Shown here: in pieces, positions 18,431 through 30,054 of the stretch
How the letters are laid out: each line of letters begins with the position of its first letter
How positions within the stretch are numbered: position 1 is the stretch's first letter
From: Vinca minor
Taxonomy: Eukaryota; Streptophyta; Magnoliopsida; Gentianales; Apocynaceae
Reading direction: 5' to 3'
DNA: 64,000 bases
NCBI GenBank assembly: GCA_026122235.1
Contig: JAOCZM010000249.1
Coordinates: forward strand, 15,066,001-15,130,000
Position numbers and translations under genes: made by a program
Notes under the pieces: model-generated
Databases searched by the model: none
The model's input: only the letters and a program-made list of their open reading frames with translations
What the model was told of the DNA's origin: nothing

Positions 18431-18932
18431 ATTTTTTTATGATGAACCTTCTAATATTTTTTGTTCTTTTTAATTTTTGATTTGTTGGTATTTAATAAAA
18501 GGTTGCACAAATGGTCTTTTTTTGTTTCACTAAAACATATTATTTTGGGGAAAAATATATTTACAATCTAATCATTAAAAATGAGTGTTATAACCTGAAC
18601 TTTTTTTAACCTATGTGTGTAGCATGCTAATTTGATTTTATGTGTTACATCTTAATTATATGTTATATGTTGTCCCTATATTTTTTAAAGAGTTCTTTAA
18701 TGTTAATTGTAACTTGAGGGACTTAAGTGTATGATCTAGAAACAAGAGGGGTGACTTTGTAACTATTTGTATTTTTGGTTTTGGTGGTTATGGGTGGAAA
18801 AAGGAAAAAGAAAGAGAAATATGAAAACTGAAACTATTACTTGGAGAAGCATTTAAGCTTTTTGATCTTCTAGTTTGAAGGATGAAATTTATCTTTAAAT
18901 AAAAGGCACAAACAAGAAAATAATAATAATTT

Positions 18933-19480
18933 GGTCAATTATTATAGTGCCCCTTGATTTGTTTTCACCTATTTTGTATATGTTCCCGAAAATTAATAAA
19001 AAAGCATTCAATTTTCCTACTTCTAACACCTAAGGTCTTGATGAAAGTCACGTGTGTTTGTAAAACATGGAATGATTTGATAACAAATCCAAGATTCAAA
19101 GATAAATATTAGTCAAAAATCAATTTTCAAATATATGAATAGCATTTTATAGAAGCACATAAGACAAGTACAAAACATGTCTTTAAATTTAATTTCCAAT
19201 GAATCACTAGAAACTCCTTTGTCTTGGAACAAATCCTTTTCACTTTCCTCCAATGTATTATTCAATAGTTGGTATTTTGTGTACCACTGAATCTAAACAT
19301 TTTCGGAAAACAATTTATCTTTTCAATCCATGCATCAGAAAATAAAAAGTTATATGTTTTTTCAAAAATAGATATCTCAATAGAAACCGCTAAAGCATTT
19401 CTAGGGTTTGGATATCACGTGGAAGAAAATGATTGTAAGTTCTTTCGAATTCTACTTGATTGGCATACTTTTCAATAGAG
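18933..19480 (+). pseudogene. F-box gene fragment, array copy A2
   Basis: A 70-codon open stretch (19269-19478) reads through the middle and F-box-associated part: VFCVPLNLNIFGKQFIFSIH, then DISIETAKAFLGFGYHVEEN, DCKFFRILLDW. The F-box part upstream is in another frame. No single frame joins them. Confidence 0.65.
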
Positions 19481-20358
19481 TACAACAATTTTTTTGAAGA
19501 GTATTGGTAGACCTAACAATAATCTCCTCTGTGGCATTGGAATAAGAGTTGCTTGTTGCTATTTTTATTGTGGCGGAAACCCTTGGGTTCATGTATATTT
19601 TAGAAAAAAAAACTAATGATGAAACCCTCTAGTTTTAAGGATGAAAGTTAACTACACATAACATGCACAATCTAGAGAATAATAATCAACAGGTCAATTA
19701 CTATAGTGCACCATAATTGTTTTTCTCTTTGTATATGCCCGTGAAACTAATAATAATGTTGCAAATCATTCCCATTTTCCTACTTCTAAATTCTAATGTT
19801 TTGACGAATTTCCAGTGTTTGCAAAAAAAAATGAATGATTTGTAACAAATCCATGCTTCAAAGATGAATATTGGAGAAACTCAATTTCCAAAGGTATGAA
19901 TAGGATTTGATATATATAAAGAGTTAATCACCATTTATGCTCCTCATGTATCTTTTAAAAAAAAAAAGGTAAATTATGACCCATGACTATTTGGGAGCCA
20001 TAAATGCCTACAACAATTTATGTGGTGCTCAAAATACAAAAAATTAGCGGAATCCGACAATAAGTGGCGGCGCACCACATGCATGAAATTCTAGGGGTTA
20101 TTTATTCTATTCATTTATTTTAATTAAAAAAAAGAAAAAATATGCATTTTTCCCTTTCTCTCTCTCTCTCCTTCTTAGCCCCTCTCATCTCTTCCTTCAC
20201 TCATCCACAATCCCCGCCCCTAAATTTTCTTGTGGGCAGAGAGAATAAGAGAGTTTGATTCTTTGTGTGCCGGTTCTTGATAGAAAAAAAAATTTTGAAA
20301 AAATGAAGCAACTTTATCTCTATTAAGATTGCTAGAGAGAAGAGTGAGGGAGGAAGAG

Positions 20359-20480
20359 ATGGGGGAAGACTACTATAAAATCTTGGGGTTGATAGAAAAG
20401 CTTCTGATGATGATTTGAAGAAGGCTTACAGAAAGCTTGCCATGAAGTGGCGTCCTAATAAGAATCCAAATAAAAAGAAA
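20359..20480 (+). pseudogene. DnaJ J-domain fragment, copy J3, fused to an F-box tail
   Basis: It reads MGEDYYKILG, frame break, KKAYRKLAMKWRPNKNPNKK, and then jumps at 20480 straight into TTCTTTGAAGCGTATTGGCA, which in other units is the end of the F-box-associated segment. The joint lies inside shared A-rich sequence (AAAAAGAAA) and marks a recombination breakpoint. Confidence 0.7.
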
Positions 20481-20903
20481 TTCTTTGAAGCGTATTGGCA
20501 GCCCTAACAACAATCTCCTCCATGGCATTTGAATAAGGGTTGCTTGTTGTTATTTTCATTGTGGCGGAAACCTTTAAGTTCATGTGTATTTCAGAAAATA
20601 CTAACGATGAAACCCTCTAGTTTGAAGGATAAAAGTTAACTACACATAACATGCACAATCTAGAGAATAATAATCAACTGGTGAATTACTATAGTGCACA
20701 ATAAATTTTTTTCCCTTTGTATATGCCCCTGAAATTAATAATATTGTTGCATAGTTCCCATCCCTAAGTTTTCTTGTGGGCAGAGACAAGAAGAGAGTTT
20801 GATTATTTGTGGGACGGTTCTTAATAGAAACTTTTTTTTGAAAAAATGAAGCAACTTTATCTCTATCAAGATTGTTGGAGAGAAGAGAAAGAGGGAGGAA
20901 GAG

Positions 20904-21020
20904 ATGGGGGTTGATTGAAAAGCTTCTGATGATAATTTGAAGAAGGCTTACCGAAAGCTTGCCATGAAGTGGAATCCTAATAAGAATCCAAATAAAAAGA
21001 AAGATGCTGAGGCTATGTAC
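20904..21020 (+). pseudogene. DnaJ J-domain fragment, copy J4 (internal deletion)
   Basis: ATGGGGG is followed at once by TTGATTGAAAAGCTTCTGAT. The EDYYKILG-coding bases are missing. The rest reads KKAYRKLAMKWNPNKNP, with the HPD loop His also lost. Confidence 0.65.
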
Positions 21021-22016
21021 AATTTTTTTATGATGAATCTTCTATTTTTTTTTGTTCTTTTTAATTTTTAATTTTTGGGTATTTAATAAATGGTTGCACG
21101 AATGACTTTTTGTGTATCACTAAAACATATTATTTTGGGAAAAAAATATACTTAAAATCTAATCATTAAATAATATTTCCGTCTTCTTGCCATTGACATG
21201 TCAATAGAAAAGATGAGAGCATTTCTAGGATTTGTATATCACGGATGACAATGACTGCAATGTATTTGGATTCTACTTAATTATCATATTTTTCGAGATA
21301 GTGCCACAAATACTTTGAAAAACCCTGGTAGCTCTAACAATCATCTCCTCCATGGAATTTGAACAAGATTTTCTTGTTGCTACTTAATATTTTGGCGAAA
21401 ACCTTCAAGTTAATGTCTATTTTTTTAGCAAATTCTTATGATGAAAACTGAAGTTATTACTTGCACAAACACATTTATCTTCTAGTTTGAAGGATGAAAG
21501 ACAACTACACATAACATGCACAAGTTAGAGAATAATAATCAATTGGTAAACTACTCTAATGCATCATTATTATTTTTCTCTTTGTATGTGCCCTCAGAAA
21601 TTAATAATAATATTGTCTCAATTCATTCACACTTTCCTAATTATAACCCCAAAAGTTTTAATTACACCCATTTATGTTTGGGAAAAATAAGCGTGATTAA
21701 CTGGAACTTTTGAAACCTATGTGTATGCTTATTTGATTTTATGTGTTACATCTTAAAATGTGTTATATGTTGTCAATATATTGTTTAAGAGGTGCTTTAA
21801 TGTTAATTGAAACTTGTGGGACTTAAGTGTATGAACTAGAAACATGTGGGGTGACTTTGTAACTATTTGAATTTTTAGTTTTGGTGGATATGGCTGGAAA
21901 AAGGAAAAAGAAAGAGAAATATGAAAAATAAGCTTTTAAGTTTTTTGATCTTCTAGTTTGAAGGATGAAATTTATCTTCAAATAAAATGCACGAGCAAGA
22001 AAATAATAATTATCTG

Positions 22017-22290
22017 GTCAATTATTATAGTGCACCATTATTTGTTTTCTCCTATTTTGTACATGCCCCCGAAAAATTAATAAAAAAAAATTCAATTCTA
22101 ACTCCTAAGGTCTTGATGAAAGTCACGTGTGTTTGTAAAACATGGAATGATTTGATAACAAATCCAAGATTCAAAGATAAATATTGGACAAAAATCAATT
22201 TTCAAATGTATGAATAGCATTTTATAGAAGCACATAAGACAAATAGAAAACATGTCTTTAAATTTAATTTCAAATGAATCACTGGAACCT
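22017..22290 (+). pseudogene. F-box gene fragment, array copy A3 (3'-deleted)
   Basis: It carries the clearest F-box end in the array: KVLMKVTCVCKTWNDLITNP and RFKDKYWTKINFQMYE in one frame (about 22111-22217). At GAATCACTGGAACCT it jumps to the CTAGTTTGAAGG start of module B, losing the F-box-associated part. Confidence 0.68.
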
Positions 22291-22580
22291 CTAGTTTGAA
22301 GGATGAAAGTTAACTAACATAACATGCACAATCTAGAGAATAATAATCAACTGGTGAATTACTATAGTGCACCATAAATTTTTTTCTCTTTGTACATGCC
22401 CCTGTAATTAGTAATATTGTTGCACAGTCCCCTTCCCTAAGTTTGCTTGTGGGAAGAGACAAGAAGAGAGTTTGATTCTTTGTGGGCCGGTTCTTGATAG
22501 AAAAAAAAAGAAATATTAAAAAATGAAGCAACTTTATCTCTATCAAGATTACTAGAGAGAAGAGAAAGATGGAGGAAGAG

Positions 22581-22721
22581 ATGGGGGGAAGACTACTATA
22601 AACTCTGGGGGTTGATAGAAAAGCTTCTGATGATGATTTGAAGAAGGCTTACAGAAAGCTTGCCATGAAGTGGCATCCTAATAAGAATCCAAATAAAAAG
22701 AAAGATAACGAGGCTAGGTAC
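22581..22721 (+). pseudogene. DnaJ J-domain fragment, copy J5
   Basis: It reads DYYKLWG-like sequence (AAACTCTGGGGGTT, differing from the usual AAAATCTTGGGGTT), frame break, then KKAYRKLAMKWHPNKNPNKK and KDNEARYK. Asp of HPD is Asn. Confidence 0.7.
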
Positions 22722-23741
22722 AAATTTTTTATGATGAATCTTCCATTATTTTTTGTTCTTTTTAATTTTTGATTTGTGGGTATTTAATAAATGGTTGCAC
22801 GAATGGCTTTTTGTGTATCACTAAAACATATTATTTGGGGAAAAAATATATATTTACAATCTGTAAATTAAATAATATTTCCGTCTTCTTGCCATTGACA
22901 TGTCAATAGAAAAAACGAGAGAATTTCAAGGATTTGTATATCACGTGGATGACAATGACTACAAGGTATTTGGATTCTACTTAATTATCATATTTTTCGA
23001 GATAGTACCACAAATACTTTGAAAAATCCTGGTAGCTCTAACAATCATCTCCTCCAAGGAATTTGAACAAGATTTGCATGTTGCTACTTATTATTTTGGC
23101 GAAAACCATCAAGTTAATGTCTATTTTTTAGCAAATACCTATGATGAAAAGTGAAGTTATTACTTGCACAAACGTATTTATCGTCTAGTTTGAAGGATGG
23201 AGGACAACTACACATAACATGCACAAATTGGAGAATAATAATCAATTGGTCAACTACTATAATGCATCATTATTATTTTTCTCTTTGTGTATGCCCTCTG
23301 AAATTAATAATAATATTGTCTCAATTCATTCACATTTTCCTAATTCTAAATCCTAAAGTTTTAATTAAACTCATTTATGTTTGGGAAAAATGAGTGTGAT
23401 ACCTTGAACATTTTTTAACCTATGTGTATAGCATGCCTATTTGATTTTATGTGTTACATCTTAAATATATGTTATATGTTGTCACTATATTGTTTAAGAG
23501 GTGCTTTAATGTTAATTAAAACTTGTGGGACTTAAGTGTATGAACTAGAAACATGTGGGGTGACTTTGTAACTATTTGAATTTTTAGTTTTGGTGGATAT
23601 GGCTGGAAAAAGGAAAAAGAAAGATAAATATGAAAACTGAAGCTATTACTTGGACAAGCTTTTGAGCTTTTTGATCTTCTAGTTTGGAGGATGAAATTTA
23701 TCTTCAAATAAAATGCACAAGCAAGAAAATAATAATTATAT

Positions 23742-24295
23742 GGTCAATTATTATAGTGCACCATTATTCGTTTTCTCCTATTTTGTATATGCCCCGAAAA
23801 TTAATAAAAAAAATTTCAATTTTCCTACTTCTAACTCCAAGGTCTTGATGAAAGTCAGTGTGTTTGTAAACAATGGAATGATTTGAAAACAAATCCAAGA
23901 TTCACAGATAAATATTGGACAAAAATCAATTTTCAAATGTATGAATAGCATTTTATAGAAGCACATAAGAGAAATAGAAAACATGTCTTTAAATTTAATT
24001 TCCAATGAATCACTGGAACCTCCTTTTTCTTTGAACAAATCCCTTTTCACTTTCCTCTAATGGATTATACAATAGGTTGTTTTAGAAATGGTCTTTTGTG
24101 TTCCACTGAAACTAAAGATTTTCGAAAAACAATTTATCATTTAAATCCATGCATCAGAAAATAAAAAGTTATCTGTTTTTTTTTCTTCAAAATTGGATAT
24201 ATCAATAGAAAACCCTAAAGAATTTCTAGGGTTTGGATATCACGTGGAAAAAAATGATTGTAAGGTCTTTCGAATTCTGCTGGATTGACATACTT
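23742..24295 (+). pseudogene. F-box gene fragment, array copy A4
   Basis: This is a full module A. It lacks bases in the CVCKTW-coding stretch (GTCAGTGTGTTTGTAAACAA), which shifts the frame. The F-box-associated FLGFGYHVEKNDCKVFRILL part is present. Confidence 0.65.
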
Positions 24296-24731
24296 TTTCG
24301 GAGAGTACAACAAATTCTTTGAAGAGTATTGGTAGCCCTAACAATAATCTCCTCCATGGCATTTGAATAAGGGTTGTTGTTATTTTCATTGTGGCGGTAA
24401 CCTTTAAGTTCATGTGTATTTTAGAAAATACTAACGATGAAACCCTCTAGTTTGAAGGATGAAAGTTAACTAACATAACATGCACAATTTAGAGAATAAT
24501 AATCAACTGGTGAATTACTATAGTGCACCATAAATTTTTTCCCTTTGTACATGCCCCTGTAATTAATAATATTGTTGCACAGTCCCGTTCCCTAAGTTTG
24601 CTTGTGGGAAGAAACAAGAAGAGAGTTTGATTCTTTGTGGGCTGGTTCTTCATAGAAAAAAAAATTTAAAAAAATGAAGCAACTTTATCTCTATCAAGAT
24701 TACTAGAGAGAAGAGAAAGATGGAGGAAGAG

Positions 24732-24873
24732 ATGGGAGGGAAGACTACTATAAACTCTTGGGGTTGATAGAAAAGCTTCTGATGATGATTTGAAGAAGGC
24801 TTACAGAAAGTTTGCCATGAAGTGGCATCCTAATAAGAATCCAAATAAAAAGAAAGATGCTGAGGCTATGTAC
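24732..24873 (+). pseudogene. DnaJ J-domain fragment, copy J6
   Basis: It opens ATGGGAGGGAAGACTACTAT, is out of frame, then reads KKAYRKFAMKWHPNKNPNKK and KDAEAMYKFF. Confidence 0.7.
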
Positions 24874-25896
24874 AAATTTTTTATGATGAATCTTCAATTT
24901 TTTTTTTGTTCTTTTTAATTTTTGATTTGTGGGTATTTAATAAATGGTTGCACGAATGGCTTTTTGTGTATCACTAAAACATATTATTTTGGGAAAAAAA
25001 TTATATTTACTATCTATACATTAAATAATATTTCCGTCTTTTTGTCATTGACATGTCAATAGAAAAGACGAGAGCATTTCTAGGATTTGTAAATCACGTG
25101 GATGACAATGACAGCAAGGTATTTTGATTCTACTTAATTATCATATTTTTCGAGATAGTACCACAAATACTTTGAAAAATCCTGCCAGCTCTAACAATCA
25201 TCTCCTCCATTTAATTTGAACTAGATTTGGCTTGTTGCTACTTATTATTTTGGCGAAAACCTTCAAGTTAATGTCTATTTTTTAGCGAATACTTGTGATG
25301 TAAAGTGAAGTTATTACTTGCACAAACATATTTATCGTCTAGTTTGAAGGATGGAGGACAACTACACATAACTTGCAAAAGTTGGAGAATAATAATCAAT
25401 TGGTCAACTACTATAATGCATCATTATTATTTTTCTCTTTGTATGTGCCCTCAGAAATTAATAATAATATTGTCTCAATTCATTCACATTTTCCTAATTC
25501 TAAATCCTAAAGTTTTAATTAAACTCATTTATGTTTGGGAATAACGAGTGTGATACCTTGAACATTTTTAACCAATGTGTATAGCATGCTTATTTGATTT
25601 TATGTGTTACATCTTAAATATATGTTATATGTTGTCACTATATTGTTTAAGAGGTGCTTTAATGTTAATTAAAACTTGTGGGACTTAAGTGTATGAACTA
25701 GAAACATGTGGGGTGACTTTGTAACTATTTGAATTTTTAGTTTTGGTGGATATGGCTGGAAAAAGGAAAAAGAAAGATAAATATGAAAACTGAAGCTATT
25801 ACTTGGACAAGATTTTGAGCTTTTTGATCTTCTAGTTTGGAGGATGAAATTTATCTTCGAATAAAATGCACAAGCAAGAAAATAATAATTATATGG

Positions 25897-26450
25897 TCAA
25901 TTATTATAGTGCACCATTATTCGTTTTCCCCTATTTTGTATATGCCCCGAAAATTAATAAAACAAAATTCAATTCTCCTACTTCTAACTCCTAAGGTCTT
26001 GATGAAAGTCAGTGTGTTTGTAAACAATGGAATGATTTGAAAACAAATCCAAGATTCAAAGATAAATATTGGACAAAAATCAATTTTCAAATGTTTGAAT
26101 AGCATTTTATAGAAGCACATAAGACGAATAGAAAACATGTCTTTAAATTTAATTTCCAATGAATCACTGGAACCTCCTTTTTCTTTGAACAAATCCCTTT
26201 TCACTTACCTCCATTGGATTATTCAATAGGTTGTTTTAGAAATGGTCTTTTGTGTTCCACTGAAACTAAAGATTTTCGGAAAACAATTTATCATTTAAAT
26301 CAATGTATCAGAAAATAAAAAGTTATCTGTTTTTTTTTTTCAAAATTGGATATCTCAATAGAAAACCTTAAAGCATTTCTAGGGTTTGGATATCACGTGG
26401 AAAAAAATGATTGTAAGGTCTTTCGAATTCTACTCGATTGACATACTTTT
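25897..26450 (+). pseudogene. F-box gene fragment, array copy A5
   Basis: This full module A is close to A4 and shares its lesion (GTCAGTGTGTTTGTAAACAA), so A4 and A5 descend from one unit. Confidence 0.65.
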
Positions 26451-26897
26451 CCGGAGAGTACAACAAATTCTTTGAAGAGTATTGGTAGCGCTAACAATAA
26501 TCTCCTCCCTGGAATTTGAATAGGGGTTGCTTGTTGTTATTTTCATTGTGGCTGAAACCTTTAGTTTCATGTGTATTTTAGAAATACTAACGATGAAACC
26601 CTCAAGTTTGACGGATGAAAGTTAACTACTACACATAACATGCACAATCTAGAGAATAATAATCAACTGGTAAATTACTATAGTGCACCGTAATTTTTTT
26701 CCCCTTTGTATATGCCCCTGAATTTAATAATATTGTTGCACAGTCCCCATCCCTAAGTTTGCTTGTAGGAAGAGACAAGAAGAGAGTTTGATTCTTTGTG
26801 GGCCGGTTCTTTATAGAAAAAAAAAAGAAATTTGAAAAAATGAAGCTACTTTATCTCTATCAAGATTGCTAGAGAGAAGAGAAAGAGGGAGGAAGAG

Positions 26898-27040
26898 ATG
26901 GGGGGAAGACTACTATAAAATCTTGGGGTTGATAGAAAAGCTTCTGATGATGATTTGAAGAAGGCTTACAGAAAGCTTGCCAAGAAGTGGCATCCTAATA
27001 AGAGTCCAAATAAAAAGAAATATGCTGAGGCAATGTACAA
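26898..27040 (+). pseudogene. DnaJ J-domain fragment, copy J7
   Basis: It reads KKAYRKLAKKWHPNKSPNKK and KYAEAMYNFV after the shared frame break. It has Met to Lys and Asn to Ser changes relative to other copies. Confidence 0.7.
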
Positions 27041-27849
27041 TTTTGTTATGATGAATCTTCTATTATTTTTTGTTCTTTTTAATTTTTGATTTGTGGGTAT
27101 TTAATAAATGGTTGCACGAATGGCTTTTTGTGTATCACTAAAACATATTATTTGGGGAAAAAATATATATTTACTATCTGTAAATTAAATAATATTTCCG
27201 TCTTCTTGCCATTGACATGTCAATAGAAAAGACGAGAGAATTTCAAGGATTTGTATATCACGTGGATGACAATGACTGCAAGGTATTTGGATTCTACTTA
27301 ATTATCATATTTTTCGAGATAGTACCACAAATACTTTGAAAAATCCTGGTAGCTCTAACAATCATCTCCTCCAAGGAATTTGAACAAGATTTGCATGTTG
27401 CTACTTATTATTTTGGCAAAAACCATAAAGTTAATGTCTATTTTTTAACAAATACTTATGATGAAAAGTGAAATTATTACTTGCACAAACGCATATATCG
27501 ACTAGTTTGAAGGATGAAAGACAACTACACAAAACATGCACAAGTTAGAGAATAATAATCAATTGGTCAACTACTATAATGCATCATTATTATTTTTCTC
27601 TTTGTATATGCCCTCAGAAATTAATAATAATATTGTCTCAATTCATTCTCATTTTCCTAATTCTAACCCCTAATGTTTTAATTAAACTCATTTATGTTTG
27701 GAAAAAATGAGTGTGAAAACTTGAACTTTTTTTAACCTATGTGTATAGCATGCTTATTTGATTTTATGTGTTACATCTTAAATATATGTTATATGTTGTC
27801 ACTATATTGTTTAAGAGGTGCTTTAATGTTAATTAAAACTTGTGGGCCT

Positions 27850-28332
27850 TAATGTCAATTTTCTTACTTCTAACTCCAAAGGTCTTGATGAAAGTCACGT
27901 GTGTTTGTAAAACATGGAATGATTTGATAACAAATCCAAGATTCAAAGATAAATATTGGACAAAAATCAATTTTCAAATGTATCAATAGCATTTTATAGA
28001 AGCACATATGACAAATAGAAAACATGTCTTTAAATTTAATTTCCAATGAATCACTGGAACCTCCTTTTTCTTTGAACAAATCCCTTTTCACTTTCCTCCA
28101 ATGGATTATTCAATAAGTTGTTTTAGAAATGGTCTTTTGTGTACCACTGAAACTAAAGATTTTCGGAAAACAATTTATCATTTAAATCCATGCATCAGAA
28201 AATAAAAAGTTATCTATTTTTTTTCTTTCAAAAATGGATATCTCAATAGAAAACCTTAATGCATTTCTAGGGTTTGGATATCACGTGGAAGAAAATGATT
28301 GTAAGGTCTTTTGAATTCTACTCGATTGACAT
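27850..28332 (+). pseudogene. F-box gene fragment, array copy A6 (5'-deleted)
   Basis: It starts at TGTCAATTTTCTTACTTC, directly joined to the middle of module C (CTTGTGGGCCTTAA). About 0.35 kb of module C and the A upstream segment are missing. F-box end and F-box-associated parts follow. Confidence 0.62.
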
Positions 28333-28785
28333 ACTTTTCCGGAGAGTACAATAAATTCTTTGAAGAGTATTGGTAGCCCTAACAATAATCTCCTACGTGG
28401 CAATTGAATAAGGGTTGCTTTGCTGTTATTTTCATTGTGGCGGAAACCTTTAAGTTCATGTGTATTTTAGAAAATACTAACGATGAAGCCCTCTAGTTTG
28501 AAGGATGAAAGTTAACTACACATAACATGCACACTCTTGAGAATAATAATCAACTGGTAAATTACTATAATGCACCGTAATTTTTTTTTCCTTTGTATAT
28601 GCCCCTGAATTTAATAATATTGTTGCACAGTCCCCATCCCTAAGTTTTTCTTGTGGGCAGAGAAAAAGAAGAGAGTTTGATTCCCTGTGGACCGGTTCTG
28701 GATAGAAAAAAAAAGAAATTTGAAAAAATGAAGCAACTTTATCTCTATCAAAATTGCTAGAGAGAAGAGAAAGAGGGAGGAAGAG

Positions 28786-28926
28786 ATGGGGGGAAGACTA
28801 CTATAAAATCTTGGGGTTGATAGAAAAGCTTATGATGCTGATTTGAAGAAGGCTTACCGAAAGCTTGCATTGAGTGGCATCCTACTAAGAATCCAAATAA
28901 AAAGAAAGATGCTGAGGCTATGTACA
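28786..28926 (+). pseudogene. DnaJ J-domain fragment, copy J8 (HPT type)
   Basis: The loop reads HPTKNP (CATCCTACTAAGAATCC). The ADLKKAYRKLAL-type sequence has GCTGATTTG rather than GATGATTTG. This variant is shared with J16 and J19, about 27 and 33 kb away. Confidence 0.7.
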
Positions 28927-30054
28927 AATTTTTTATTATGAATCTTCTATTATTTTTTGTTCTTTTTAATTTTTGATTTGTGGGCATTTAATAAGTGGTT
29001 GCATGAATGGTATTTTGTGTATCACTAAAACATATTATTTTGGGAAAAAATTATATTTACAATCTAATCATTAAATAATATTTCCGTCTTCTTGCCATTG
29101 ACATGTTAATAGAAAAGCCGAGAGCATTTCTAGGATTTGTATATCACGTGGATGACAATGACTGCAAGGTATTTGGATTCTAATTAATTATCATATTTTT
29201 CGAAATAGTACCACAAATACTTTGAAAAATCCTGGTAGCTCTAACAATCATCTCCTCCATGGAATTTGAACAAGATTTGATTGTTGCTACTTATTATTTC
29301 GGCGAAAACCATCAAGTTAATGTCTGTTTTTTAGCAAATACTTATGATGAAAACTGAAGTTATTACTTGCACAAACATATTTATCGTCTAGTTTGAAGGA
29401 TGAAAGACAACTACACATAACATGCACATGTTAGAGAATAATAATCAATTGGTCAACTACTATAATGCATCATTATTATTTTTCTCTTTGTATATGCCCT
29501 CAGAAATTAATAATAATATTTTCTCAATTCATTCACATTTTCCTAATTCTAACCCCTAAAGTTTTAATTAAACTCATTTATGTTTGGGAAAAATGAGTGT
29601 GAAAACTTGAACTTTTTTTAACCTATGTGTAAAGCATGCTTATTTGATTTTATGCGTTACATCATAAATATAAGTTATATGTTGTCACTATATTGTTTAA
29701 GAGGTGCTTTAATGTTAATTAAAACTTTTGGGACTTAAGTGTAGGAACTAGAAACATGTGCGGTGACTTTGTAACTATTTGAATCAGAAAGAGAAATATT
29801 AAAACTGAAGCTATTACTTGGACAAGCTTTTAAGCTTTTTGATCTTCTAGTTTGAAGGATGAAATTTATCTTCAAATAAAATGCACAAGCAAGAAAATAA
29901 TAAATAACTGGTCAATTTATTTATTTATTTATTTTTTTTTTTGCAGGAAAATGGAATTTTATTAAAAAAGGCCTAAGCCAGTTACAATGGTATCAGTAAA
30001 GAGCATATAAATCCAGTTCTTGAACAATCAAAAACGGATACATAAAGTAGCAGC

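Larger units (their letters stand above)
14776..22016 (+). repeat. Irregular, older part of the F-box/DnaJ repeat array
   Basis: The same modules as the regular array occur here, but diverged and in irregular order. They are F-box copies near 14992 and 18933, J-domain fragments at 16973, 18298, 20359 and 20904, repeated GTTAACTACACATAACATGC segments, and TATTTGGGTGCCATAAATGC segments (15990-16120, 17945-18060 and 19980-20090) that are absent from the later units. The unidentified module-C segment first appears at about 18590-18800. This looks like the founding zone from which the 2.2-kb unit was later fixed. Confidence 0.7.
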
